Positions 18,584 through 27,335 of a DNA stretch of 64,000 nucleotides are shown piece after piece. Both the position numbers and the translations under genes were made by a program. The stretch comes from an uncultured Pelagibacteraceae bacterium (GTDB lineage: Bacteria; Pseudomonadota; Alphaproteobacteria; Pelagibacterales; Pelagibacteraceae). The stretch is from contig CABYJU010000002.1 in assembly GCA_902519325.1 (NCBI GenBank), forward strand, positions 45,688 to 109,687. Direction: 5' to 3'. Within the stretch, counting starts at the first letter, position 1; each line of letters opens with the position of its first letter. A model generated the notes under the pieces. That model was not told where the DNA came from. It ran no database searches and saw only the letters and a program-made list of their open reading frames with translations.

Positions 18584-19512
18584 ACTTTAACTTCTCCATC
18601 AAAAGGATCATAAGTTTCGATTTCTTGTGGTAATATTGATCTTATTGCAATTTCCTCTGATCCCATTGCAACTAAATCATCAGACTCATACAATACTAGT
18701 GGTTTTGCAGCCATTGTATCTTTCGCCATTCCTAAACTATCTTTTGTAGCAACAAAATAAGTAAATACCCCATCTAAACCGACGAGAGATTCTTTCATTC
18801 CCTCTTCTAATGTAGCTCCATTTCTCATTTTTTCTGCAAGATATACAGCGATTAATTCCGAGTCACATTCTGACATAAATCTCATGCCCTTGTTTTCCAA
18901 TACTCTTCTATTATTCCAATAGTTTGTTAATTGTCCATTATGAACGACTGACACATCGCTAAAAGGATAACCCCAAAATGGGTGAGCAGATTTAATATCC
19001 ACTCCTGACTCTGTTGCCATTCTAGCATGACCAATTGCATGTGTCCCGACAACTTTATCTAAATTATATCTGTTACAAACTACTTCAGCATTTCCTAAAT
19101 CTTTAATTACTTCTAGAGATTTTCCCATAGATAATATTTCTACACCTTCAACACTTTCTATTTTTTGAGAAAATTCCATTAAATCTTTGTCATATTGAAT
19201 TTCATATCGCAATGAATAAGGAAGAATTCTATCCTCTTTTATCACTTTAGCGCCTAGCTCAGAAAGATAAGAATCAACAATTTTTTTTCTTTCGTCATAA
19301 ACTGATACATCTTCTTTTACTGAAGAACTTCCCTCTGCAACATTTTCACCAACCTTAAATCGCATGATGAAATTTTGACCGTCAGTTTTTCCGTATAGAG
19401 CGTATCCAGTTGAATCTTCTCCTCTATGCTTTAATGCTTGAAGCATACCCTGAAGTTCAAAACCAACGTTTGAAGTATTTCCTCTATGAATTAATCCTGC
19501 AATCCCGCACAT
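18571..19512 (-). CDS. glxB: Class II glutamine amidotransferase subunit (GlxB)
   Basis: A 313-aa Ntn-type amidotransferase whose mature N-terminus would be Cys2 in MCGIAGLIHRG, the nucleophile after Met removal. A GHARMATES segment and a VVHNGQLTNY segment are the other conserved blocks. In glutamate synthase this domain releases ammonia from glutamine; in the GlxBCD/Mgs complex it may act on gamma-glutamylmethylamide and release methylamine. It follows the second glutamine-synthetase-like gene by 17 bases and has a plain Shine-Dalgarno (AAGGA). Confidence 0.88.
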   Translation of the reverse strand: MCGIAGLIHRGNTSNVGFELQGMLQALKHRGEDSTGYALYGKTDGQNFIMRFKVGENVAEGSSSVKEDVSVYDERKKIVDSYLSELGAKVIKEDRILPYSLRYEIQYDKDLMEFSQKIESVEGVEILSMGKSLEVIKDLGNAEVVCNRYNLDKVVGTHAIGHARMATESGVDIKSAHPFWGYPFSDVSVVHNGQLTNYWNNRRVLENKGMRFMSECDSELIAVYLAEKMRNGATLEEGMKESLVGLDGVFTYFVATKDSLGMAKDTMAAKPLVLYESDDLVAMGSEEIAIRSILPQEIETYDPFDGEVKVWQI

Positions 19513-19529
19513 ATAATTTCCTTATTAAA

Positions 19530-20999
19530 TTATGGTAAACAATCCAGATAAGTATCAAGATCCCATTGTGTTGTTGCACCCAAGAATTTTTCCCACTCAT
19601 CTCGTTTGTACCAATTAAATACTTTATACATTTCATCTGGCATTGATGATTTTATTACCTCATCTTCCGCCAATCTATCTAAAGCTTCACCTAAACTTAG
19701 TGGAAGTTTTTTAACATCTTTACCAGCTTTTTGAGCTTCGTATATATTTCTAGACTCTGGTTTAGCTGGTTTCATTTTTTTAGATATTCCCTCATCACAA
19801 GCTTTAAGTAATGCTGCACCTAATAAATATGGGTTATGCATAGAGTCAACTGATCTGTACTCGAATCTACCTGGAGCAGATACTCTTAGACCACATGTTC
19901 TATTTTGATAACCCCAGTCAGCATAAACTGGTGCCCAAAAACCTTGATCCCATAATCTTCTATATGAGTTCACTGTCGAAGAACCAATTGCTGTTAAAGC
20001 TGGCAAGTGTTTCATTATCCCTGCAATTGATTGTAATCCAATCTTTCCAGGCAATTGCATATCCTTAGTATCTGGCATGAAAGTATTAGTTCCACCGGAT
20101 ACATAGCTAAAGACTTCTTCTACACCTGGAAGTTTTTTGTTACCCAATTTGTTTACTGATACTTTTCCACCTTTCCACAAAGACATGTTGGTATGACATC
20201 CACTTGCTGAAACTCCCATAAATGGTTTAGTCATAAAGCAAGCTATAAGATTATGTTCTCTTGCTACTTGAGCACAAATTTGTCTATACGTAGATAATCT
20301 ATCAGCATTTCTTAAAACATTATCAAATGTCCAGTTAAGCTCTAATTGACCAGGAGCATCTTCATGGTCACCTTGGATCATATCAAGACCCATCGCTTTT
20401 GCGTATTCAATAACCTTCATAAACACAGGTCTTAATGATTCAAATTGATCAATATGATAACAGAAAGGTTTTGAGAAACCTTGTCCAGTTGGAGTTCCGT
20501 CAGGATTTTTTGTTAACCACATCATTTCAGGCTCTGTTCCAACTCTTAATTCTAATCCATGTTTCTTTTTGAACTCATTCATGAAAATTCTAAGATTACC
20601 TCTGCAGTCACTTGTTAAATGACCACCTGGATTTTTTCTTTCTTCTCTATTTCTAAAACATGTAACAAAAACTCTTCCAACTCTCTTATCCCAAGGCAAT
20701 TGAACAAAAGTTTCTGGATCAGGTATTCCTACCAATTCCATAGCCTCTGGACCATAACCAATATAATTATTATGACGATCTAAAAATAAGTTTGCTGTTG
20801 CTCCATAAACCAATTGAAAACCTTTTTCTGCAGTTCTTTCCCAGTGGTCTGCCGGTATTCCTTTTCCAACAACTCTTCCAGTTACTGAAATAAATTGATA
20901 ATAGATATAAGTAATTCCTAATTCGTTTATTTTTTCTCTAACTTTTTTGACGAGTTTAGCTCTACCTGGTTGGTTTACGTGTTTTTCAAGATCCGTCAT
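19530..20999 (-). CDS. Second glutamine synthetase family ligase (amide ligase)
   Basis: A 489-aa ligase of the glutamine synthetase family, longer than and clearly different from the one near 13 kb. Metal-site strands are GDHEDAPGQLELN and ASGCHTNMSLW; the APGRFEYRSVDS segment replaces the usual GRFELR block. No adenylylation NLYDLP loop was found. Its place between the solo flavoprotein gene and glxB suggests that it makes the gamma-glutamyl amide used by GlxBCD, so it competes with the GlnT-like gene for the GmaS role. It has a purine-rich ribosome site AAGGGGGAAG at 21001-21010. Confidence 0.8.
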   Translation of the reverse strand: MTDLEKHVNQPGRAKLVKKVREKINELGITYIYYQFISVTGRVVGKGIPADHWERTAEKGFQLVYGATANLFLDRHNNYIGYGPEAMELVGIPDPETFVQLPWDKRVGRVFVTCFRNREERKNPGGHLTSDCRGNLRIFMNEFKKKHGLELRVGTEPEMMWLTKNPDGTPTGQGFSKPFCYHIDQFESLRPVFMKVIEYAKAMGLDMIQGDHEDAPGQLELNWTFDNVLRNADRLSTYRQICAQVAREHNLIACFMTKPFMGVSASGCHTNMSLWKGGKVSVNKLGNKKLPGVEEVFSYVSGGTNTFMPDTKDMQLPGKIGLQSIAGIMKHLPALTAIGSSTVNSYRRLWDQGFWAPVYADWGYQNRTCGLRVSAPGRFEYRSVDSMHNPYLLGAALLKACDEGISKKMKPAKPESRNIYEAQKAGKDVKKLPLSLGEALDRLAEDEVIKSSMPDEMYKVFNWYKRDEWEKFLGATTQWDLDTYLDCLP

Positions 21000-21066
21000 T
21001 CTTCCCCCTTTGAATTTTCAGATCAAAAAGGTAACTGAAAAAAAAACGTTTGTCTACTTAGATAAA

Positions 21067-22395
21067 TTAGCTCCAAGGAAACGGACTGTTCGATGTCGGA
21101 TGAAGTTTTCCTTTTTCATATCTATCGAACCTAAACGGTTTTAATAATTCACTTTCATGACCTAAAATTTCTTGTGCAACAAGGTGACCAACACCTATCA
21201 TTTTATAACCATGATTTGCATCTGCAATCATGTAAACATTTTCAAAAAATCTATCGAATATCGGGAATGAATCTGGAGTTAAACAACCCAATCCTCCTGA
21301 TGGTCCCTTTCTATACAGATGAGATTTACCAACAAAACGTTTTTGAATATGTGCAAGTGCTGAAGTCCACATATCAGAAAATTTATCAGTAGTTTGATAT
21401 TCTGGAGAATCTATCCCATACGGATCAACATTAACTTCATCAAAATGTTTTTGAACAATGTAAGGTGATGTTCCACCTTGAACTCCCAATCCTTCAATAT
21501 CAGGTTTATAATAAATACCCCATAAGTCTTCTGTAATTATTTTACCATCTTTGTCAGAATAAAGTGGCGCATCTGTATCAACATGAATTACTGGAGGCGG
21601 TTTACCTTCATTAGTTTTTAAATAATCTGCATCCACACCCAATACACCTTCTTGTAAAAACCAGTACTTCCACATTTCAACTTCATGCATTTTTCCATTT
21701 TTAGCATCTTTTATGTTTGTAGTTTTTGGTAACTCCAACATATTCCAAAAATCTCTTACCCATGGTCCTGCTCCAATAACTACCTGATCACAATCAATTG
21801 TACCTTTATCTGTAACCACGCCAGTAATTGCATTGCTGTTGCTCCCTCTTTTAAAACCTGTAACCTTTACTCCTTTATGAACGTTTACACCGTTTGAATT
21901 TGCTTTTTTCTCCAGTGCTTTAATTGAGTCCTTATTAAATGCATATCCACCTTTTTTTTCATGCAAGACTGATGTAATACCTTTTGCTTGCCAATCACTA
22001 AAAATTCCTTGCATATATTTCATGCAATCTTTTTCACCTTCTATAAATTCTGATTCATATCCAATAGCTTTTTGTTGTTGATAAATACTTGCAACATCTT
22101 TATGCATTACTTCCGGAGAAATTTGCATATAGCCAACAGCATTATATTTAAATGCCTCTGGATCACTTTCCCAAACACTAACTGAATGAGCCATTAATTC
22201 TCTCATTGCTGGTTGAAAATAATTATTTCTAACAACTCCACATGCAATTCCACTTGCACCTGCAGCAGTGTCTTTTTTTTCTAAGACAACTACATCGTTT
22301 GGATTTTTATATTTTTCGGAAAGTTTCCAAGCAGTACTTAACCCGTGAATTCCTCCACCAATTATTACAACTTTTGCTTTTGTCGGTAACGACAT
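21067..22395 (-). CDS. Solo DAO-family FAD oxidoreductase (sarcosine oxidase beta-like)
   Basis: A 442-aa flavoprotein with the N-terminal FAD dinucleotide fold GGGIHGLSTAWKL and a KGPSGGLGCLTPDSFP C-terminal block. It resembles the SoxB/glycine oxidase group that oxidises secondary amine nitrogens. Unlike the SoxB at 42928, it has no histidine at the covalent-FMN position (the segment reads GGYAFNKDSIKALEK), and no SoxD, A or G genes are beside it, so it probably holds FAD only. It leads the glx operon; 67 bases separate it from the ligase gene. Substrate unknown; N-methylglutamate, sarcosine or dimethylglycine are candidates. Confidence 0.78.
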   Translation of the reverse strand: MSLPTKAKVVIIGGGIHGLSTAWKLSEKYKNPNDVVVLEKKDTAAGASGIACGVVRNNYFQPAMRELMAHSVSVWESDPEAFKYNAVGYMQISPEVMHKDVASIYQQQKAIGYESEFIEGEKDCMKYMQGIFSDWQAKGITSVLHEKKGGYAFNKDSIKALEKKANSNGVNVHKGVKVTGFKRGSNSNAITGVVTDKGTIDCDQVVIGAGPWVRDFWNMLELPKTTNIKDAKNGKMHEVEMWKYWFLQEGVLGVDADYLKTNEGKPPPVIHVDTDAPLYSDKDGKIITEDLWGIYYKPDIEGLGVQGGTSPYIVQKHFDEVNVDPYGIDSPEYQTTDKFSDMWTSALAHIQKRFVGKSHLYRKGPSGGLGCLTPDSFPIFDRFFENVYMIADANHGYKMIGVGHLVAQEILGHESELLKPFRFDRYEKGKLHPTSNSPFPWS

Positions 22396-22484
22396 GAACG
22401 AACTTTAATTTTTTAGCAAAGGAAAGAATATAATAATTTTTATATATAATTTATATAAATTCTAAATATTTATTAGATTTTTAA

Positions 22485-22835
22485 TTAAAAACTCAAATTT
22501 TTGAGAGTTTTCAAATATTCGTTAAATTCATTAACAAAATTCTGTGTGGGTAAAACGTACTTTTTTCTATGGTCATTTCCGGTTTTCTCGAGGTAAAAAA
22601 ATTCTTTATCACAAGCTTCTTTGATCATGAGTGCAGATTTGGGTCTAGAGGTTTTGAAAAGTCTAGTCTTAAGTTCTTCGACAGATAAGTTTTCATTTAA
22701 TTTATAGGAATTCATCACAATCAACATCATGTGATAATGTGAAGGAGACTTTCTGAAAAAGTAATTACTGGATGTATGGGACAGTTTCATTTGATCTTCC
22801 CAAAATTCCAGTAAATCCTTTGATGATTTTGACAT
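22485..22835 (-). CDS. Small winged-helix-like protein, putative regulator of tdm
   Basis: A 116-aa protein that I read as a MarR-like winged helix: a helix-rich first half, then SRPKSALMIKEACDKEFFYL (possible recognition helix) and TGNDHRKKYVLPTQNFVNEF, matching the wing and following helix of MarR proteins. This is pattern recognition, not a database match. Its start overlaps the tdm stop by one base (TAATG), so it is cotranslated with tdm. Context suggests it senses methylated amines and controls the tdm/tmo region. Confidence 0.55.
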   Translation of the reverse strand: MSKSSKDLLEFWEDQMKLSHTSSNYFFRKSPSHYHMMLIVMNSYKLNENLSVEELKTRLFKTSRPKSALMIKEACDKEFFYLEKTGNDHRKKYVLPTQNFVNEFNEYLKTLKNLSF

Positions 22836-25174
22836 TAAGATTTTACACGTGTTTTTTGAGGATCGTAATGCGGGAAACCAACAATTTTAGCAGGTATTCT
22901 TTTTTGATGTCCATCAATTTTACCGACTTCAACGTTCATACCTATTTCTGAATGACCTACATCAATTCTGCACAAAGCAATATTTTTATTCAAAGTAGGA
23001 GATAGACATCCGCTTGTAACTACGCCAACTTGGGATCTTCCAATGTGAACGCAATCACCGTGATTAGCTTTTTCTTTGCCTACAAGTTCTAATCCAACTA
23101 ATTTCTTTTGTGGATTTTCTTTTCTCTTTATTAATGCTTCTTTACCAATGAAATCTGCTGTTTTTGTTTTTAAAGGAACCGTAAATCCAACACCAGCTTC
23201 AAAAGGGTCAACTTGGCCGTCAAATTCATTACCAAATAATATTAGTCCAGCTTCAATTCTTAATAAATCTAATGCTCCAAAACCAGCAGGTATTATTCCT
23301 TCATCTTTGCCAGCTTCCATAAGCACATCCCAAACTGCTGGTGCATCTGAAGGGTGACACCATATTTCGTATCCTAACTCGCCTGTGTATCCAGTTCTAG
23401 AAACCATTAATGGAATTCCACTAAGTTCTTTTACTCTACAGATTGTAAACCTAAACCATTGTAATTCTGAAATAGAAGGTTGTGTTGGTGGAGTAAAAAT
23501 AAACTTTTCTAAAATTTTTCTACTATTTGGTCCTTGTAGAGAAATATTATTTATTTGATCAGTAGAGTTTTTAACTAAAACGTTAAACTTTTTCTTTTTT
23601 GCCTGTTCTTTTAACCATTCTCCTGCGTATTCATCACCACATACCCATCTAAATCCATGATCACTCATTTTTAACAATGTTCCATCATCAAACATAGAAC
23701 CATTTTCATAACACATTGAAGAATAAACAATCTGTCCAACCGACAATTTTTTAACATTTCTAGTTAAAGTATAGTCCATCAATTCTTCTGCATCCGGACC
23801 TAATATTTCAAATTTTCTTAATGAAGATAAATCAATTAAAACTGCTTTTTCTCTGCATGCTGTATATTCATTTATAACTCCATGTTTAGTGTAATCATTG
23901 GGTAGCCAATATCCTCTAGCATCAACAAAGTTTCTTGTTAACTTAGAAGTTCTTTCATGAAATCCTGTATTTTTTGTTAGTTTTAATTCTGAGTCTGGTT
24001 TCATTCTAAAAGCAAAAGATTTTGTAAATTCTCTTTTTTTTTCATAAGTTCTAACAAAAATATCTGTAGGGTTCCATGAATTACATGGATCTATATCACT
24101 TGGACAGGCGGATGTTCCACACGTTAAATCTTTTAAAGCTCTTAATATTACATAATCCCCAGGTCTAGCAAATGATTCATCAGAAAGCACCGTATTTAAA
24201 CCTCCTGCCGAAGTATTAAAAAATAAATTTATAGCGTGCCATCCTTTTTGTCTATTAACGCCAAAATTTTCCATGGCACCACTTAAGTTATCTGAGCAAT
24301 TTGGATGTCCAAAGTAACCAGCATCTTCGTAATACTTTGATGTACAAGCAAGATTAAAAGTGTCATGTCTACCAACAGTATCTCTTATTACTTCTACTAA
24401 AGGTTCATGGTCTGTATCATAAAATTTTGAATACAATCCTGGTCCTGGAAATGTATTTCCCATAAAGGTCCTGGTTGTTTGCCAATCTAAACCTTTCTCA
24501 ATACCTTTACCTAATTTAGCTGTATCAAAAGCAACAAAATCTGAACATTGTCTACCAGTTGGACAAATTATTTGAATATAATCTCCTTCTTTAACTTCAA
24601 AAGAAATCGCTGATTGTTTTGCAATATTTTTTTCGTCTAGAGGATCAAAAATTGGATCTGGAATTATTCTATGTTCTTTATAATCAACAATATTATTTCT
24701 TTTAATAAATAAAGTTAATTCTGTAGGAGGATTTTGTTCATGAACCAACATATCATTACCAGGTGCAGAAAAAATGCAATAACATTTATCTTTTGAACTT
24801 ATTTTAATTTTTTCTCCAGGTGGAGTGTCATTATCAAAAAGGATTGAAGATTTAGATTTTGAAATTTTAAGATTTCTTTTTTCTAATTGGCGCAAAGCAA
24901 TTTTCGAACTTTCTTCATTTCTATTTAAAATTTTAATTATATCATTTTCTGATTTAGAAGATTTTAAATTTAAAATTGATGGATCTGAATTTCCATCAGA
25001 ATTAAAAACAACTATTTCACAAATTTGATTTCCTTCATTATTAATAATTTCAATTTCATCATCCGGAAAAACCTGAACCCCTGTTAATCCACCGCCATTA
25101 ATTACATATCTTTCAACCCCAGGTGGCAAAACATTTAAACCAGGTTCATTTATTCTTAAATTTTCTTCTAACAT
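22835..25174 (-). CDS. tdm: Trimethylamine N-oxide demethylase (TMAO aldolase)
   Basis: A 779-aa two-part protein matching Tdm. An N-terminal region leads into a DUF1989 domain (about 185-380) containing a cluster of cysteines (Cys277, Cys293, Cys352, Cys357, Cys364), some of which should bind zinc. A GcvT-type folate-binding domain follows (about 405-779, with ALDLLRIEAGLILFGNEFDG). Tdm splits TMAO to dimethylamine and formaldehyde, and the GcvT part captures the latter on THF. Length agrees with known Tdm (about 770 aa). It is divergent from tmoX and followed by a winged-helix-like gene. Confidence 0.9.
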   Translation of the reverse strand: MLEENLRINEPGLNVLPPGVERYVINGGGLTGVQVFPDDEIEIINNEGNQICEIVVFNSDGNSDPSILNLKSSKSENDIIKILNRNEESSKIALRQLEKRNLKISKSKSSILFDNDTPPGEKIKISSKDKCYCIFSAPGNDMLVHEQNPPTELTLFIKRNNIVDYKEHRIIPDPIFDPLDEKNIAKQSAISFEVKEGDYIQIICPTGRQCSDFVAFDTAKLGKGIEKGLDWQTTRTFMGNTFPGPGLYSKFYDTDHEPLVEVIRDTVGRHDTFNLACTSKYYEDAGYFGHPNCSDNLSGAMENFGVNRQKGWHAINLFFNTSAGGLNTVLSDESFARPGDYVILRALKDLTCGTSACPSDIDPCNSWNPTDIFVRTYEKKREFTKSFAFRMKPDSELKLTKNTGFHERTSKLTRNFVDARGYWLPNDYTKHGVINEYTACREKAVLIDLSSLRKFEILGPDAEELMDYTLTRNVKKLSVGQIVYSSMCYENGSMFDDGTLLKMSDHGFRWVCGDEYAGEWLKEQAKKKKFNVLVKNSTDQINNISLQGPNSRKILEKFIFTPPTQPSISELQWFRFTICRVKELSGIPLMVSRTGYTGELGYEIWCHPSDAPAVWDVLMEAGKDEGIIPAGFGALDLLRIEAGLILFGNEFDGQVDPFEAGVGFTVPLKTKTADFIGKEALIKRKENPQKKLVGLELVGKEKANHGDCVHIGRSQVGVVTSGCLSPTLNKNIALCRIDVGHSEIGMNVEVGKIDGHQKRIPAKIVGFPHYDPQKTRVKS

Positions 25175-25315
25175 TTTAAATCAATGATTACTTATGTTTA
25201 AGAATAAATCAGTACTGATTAATTGTATATATAAATTTTAGTACCAACTTTTGTTGACTGTGAGATTAAATTTAAGGATACTTACTTACTTAATATATTA
25301 AGAGAGGAGAAATAA
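25175..25315. promoter_or_regulatory. Divergent tdm / tmoX control region
   Basis: The 141-base gap holds promoter signals for both directions. For tmoX there is TTGACT (25254-25259), a 17-base spacer and GATACT (25277-25282), then a strong Shine-Dalgarno AGAGGAGA at 25303-25310. For tdm a possible TACAAT -10 lies just upstream of the perfect palindrome at 25207-25220, which would therefore overlap the tdm start of transcription. Confidence 0.55.
25207..25220. promoter_or_regulatory. Perfect 14-base palindrome, candidate operator
   Basis: AATCAGTACTGATT is its own reverse complement. It lies about 33 bases upstream of the proposed tmoX -35 and two bases past the proposed tdm -10. Position and symmetry fit a dimeric winged-helix repressor or activator, possibly the 116-aa protein cotranscribed with tdm. 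No binding evidence exists here. Confidence 0.5.
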
Positions 25316-26260
25316 ATGAAGAAAATACTATCTTTACTCTCAGCTATAGTAATTACTGTAGTAAGCTTTGCAGGAATATCTAACGCTGACAGTAAAAAAC
25401 CCATAGTGATCCCAACTCATAACTGGTCAAGTCAAATTGTTATGGCCTATGTTATTGGTGGTATCTTTGAAAGCATGGGTAACAATGTTAAATATGTAAA
25501 TGCTGACTCTCAAGCGGTTTACGAGTCAATTAGAATTGGTGATGTAACTATATCTCATGAGGTATGGGAATCTGCTTTCGGTAAGTCATTTACAACAGCT
25601 TTAGACAAAGGTGGTTTACTAGACTGGGGTGATCATGAAGCAAGAACTCTTGAGGATATGGGATATCCAAACTGGGTTGTTGAAAAAGGTCTATGTCCAG
25701 GTCTACCAGATTGGACAGCTCTAAAAAACCCAGACTGTGCAAAAAACTTTACAACACCTGACTCTCCAGATGGAAAAGGAAGAATGTTGGAAGGACCACA
25801 GACTTGGCATGGTGACTTGATCCCTCAAAGGATTGATGCTCTAGGCTTAGGTGATTTATGGTGGGTTAAGTTTGCTGGAGGTGCTGATGCACTTTGGGCA
25901 GAATTAGCAGCTGCTGAAAAAGAAGGAAGAGGAACTATAATTTTCAACTGGACACCAAACTTTACTGATGGTGCTGGTTTTACATTTATCGACTTCCCTC
26001 CATACACAGCTGGTTGCAGACCAGCAGATGGTGGTGACGGAAAATGTGGTTCTCCGGATGGTTATTTGAAAAAAGCAGTACACGAAGATTTTCCAAAAAC
26101 TCATCCAGATGCAGCAGCAGCGTTTAAAAAATTGTCATTTTCAACAAGTCAAATTGGTGCAATGGCAGCTTTAGTAGACGTTGACAAAATGACTCACGAA
26201 GATGCAGCTAAAAAATGGTTAGCTGATAACGAGTCAACTTGGAAAGCTTTCCTTAAATAA
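25316..26260 (+). CDS. tmoX: Periplasmic TMAO/betaine-binding protein of ABC transporter
   Basis: A 314-aa substrate-binding protein of the OpuAC/TmoX group with an N-terminal Sec signal peptide (cleavage near residue 25, after ISNADS). Several tryptophans (HNWSSQ, WESAFG, DLWWVKF, NWTPNF) would form the aromatic cage for a quaternary-type nitrogen. It faces tdm divergently, which makes TMAO the leading substrate; glycine betaine or choline are alternatives. Strong promoter and Shine-Dalgarno plus its own terminator suggest it is made in excess over the other transporter parts, as is usual for binding proteins. Confidence 0.88.
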   Translation: MKKILSLLSAIVITVVSFAGISNADSKKPIVIPTHNWSSQIVMAYVIGGIFESMGNNVKYVNADSQAVYESIRIGDVTISHEVWESAFGKSFTTALDKGGLLDWGDHEARTLEDMGYPNWVVEKGLCPGLPDWTALKNPDCAKNFTTPDSPDGKGRMLEGPQTWHGDLIPQRIDALGLGDLWWVKFAGGADALWAELAAAEKEGRGTIIFNWTPNFTDGAGFTFIDFPPYTAGCRPADGGDGKCGSPDGYLKKAVHEDFPKTHPDAAAAFKKLSFSTSQIGAMAALVDVDKMTHEDAAKKWLADNESTWKAFLK

Positions 26261-26282
26261 GGATAAAAGTTAAAAAATTAAG

Positions 26283-26317
26283 ATCTCCCCCAATTCTGTT
26301 GGGGGGGATTTTTTTTT
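26283..26317 (+). terminator. Rho-independent terminator after tmoX
   Basis: An eleven-pair stem (ATCTCCCCCAA against TTGGGGGGGAT, with one G-U pair) and a five-base loop, followed by a run of T residues. It separates tmoX from the MORN-repeat gene and from tmoWV. Confidence 0.93.
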
Positions 26318-26342
26318 GTAAAGATTTGTGTAAAATATACTT

Positions 26343-26720
26343 ATGAGAAAATATCTTTTTTACTTTTTTTTAAGTTTATTAATAAGTTCATCAGTTTTTG
26401 CTCGAAGCACCGGATGTAAAGAAGGTAACTGTGAAAATGGATATGGAAAATGGGTTTATACAGATAAAACTACTTATGAAGGTGAGTGGGTAGGAACAAA
26501 AAAAAATGGCCAAGGTGTAGAAACATGGCCAAACGGATATATCTATAAAGGTGAGTTTAAAAATAGCGTTTGGAGTGGAGTTGGAACTTTAACTTTCCCA
26601 GATGGTTCTACTTATGAAGGAGAGTGGGCTAATGGTTTTATGAATGGCAAAGGAACATTTACTTGGGCTAATGGCGACCAAAAAGTAGGAATTTGGAAAA
26701 ACGGTAAATTACAAGATTAA
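26343..26720 (+). CDS. Secreted MORN-repeat protein
   Basis: A 125-aa protein with an N-terminal signal peptide (MRKYLFYFFLSLLISSSVFA) and four MORN-like repeats, seen as TTYEGEWVGTKKNGQGVETW, YIYKGEFKNSVWSGVGTLTF, STYEGEWANGFMNGKGTFTW and a shorter final one. MORN repeats bind lipids or proteins in other organisms. Its role here is unknown. It is the first gene after the tmoX terminator and overlaps the next gene by one base. Confidence 0.72.
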   Translation: MRKYLFYFFLSLLISSSVFARSTGCKEGNCENGYGKWVYTDKTTYEGEWVGTKKNGQGVETWPNGYIYKGEFKNSVWSGVGTLTFPDGSTYEGEWANGFMNGKGTFTWANGDQKVGIWKNGKLQD

Positions 26721-27271
26721 TGTCGAACGAAACTTCATTTAATAAATTAAAAGGATTACCCGAGAACCTAAAACAATTTATAGGACTAATAGTTTTAACA
26801 ATAGTCATAATTTCTTCTTTTGCTATTTTAAATAATATATTTAGCGAGGGTGATGAATTAGTTAGGAAAATGAAATTGGAAGAAGAGAGAATTGCAAAAG
26901 AGAGAAAACTAAGTGCATTAATTTCAAAACTTCCCTCGGGTATATTAGTAACTTTTGATGGTACTGATCATTATAAATTATCAGATGAATTGTATGAGGG
27001 AGTGTGTAATGCCACAAAGCTTATCCCCCAAAGAGCGATAATGGGTGCAAATTTCTTAAATTTTAGAGCACACGAAATTTATACTATTAACGGCAATAAG
27101 ATTGATGAAACATTTGTTGAATGGGATGCTGAAAAAAAGAAATGTTTTGCAGGTTTTACAGTTAGTGGAAATAACGTAGGAGTAGACGAAACAATTAAAG
27201 TAAGCGGTGAAGCCTTAAGTTTTTTAAGTACTGGAATTGATACAAGGGTTTATTTTATTAAAAATTTTTAA
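26720..27271 (+). CDS. Membrane-anchored protein of unknown function
   Basis: A 183-aa protein with one transmembrane helix (about residues 20-42), a short charged coiled-coil-like segment (EGDELVRKMKLEEERIAKER) and a C-terminal domain with two cysteines (GVCNAT and KKCFAG) that could form a disulfide outside the cytoplasm. No family recognised. It overlaps the MORN gene by one base, so the two probably form a translationally coupled pair and may act together in the envelope. A 64-base gap precedes tmoW. Confidence 0.6.
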   Translation: MSNETSFNKLKGLPENLKQFIGLIVLTIVIISSFAILNNIFSEGDELVRKMKLEEERIAKERKLSALISKLPSGILVTFDGTDHYKLSDELYEGVCNATKLIPQRAIMGANFLNFRAHEIYTINGNKIDETFVEWDAEKKKCFAGFTVSGNNVGVDETIKVSGEALSFLSTGIDTRVYFIKNF

Positions 27272-27335
27272 TGGAAATAAGCTTCAATTATATTGATTTT
27301 AATTTAATTAATTTTCGTATACTTTTATAAGAATT

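Noticed and set aside
21011..21050. Possible hairpin TTCAG/CTGAA between the flavoprotein and GS genes
   Set aside because: Five pairs only, long loop and the T-run on the wrong side for the minus-strand genes.
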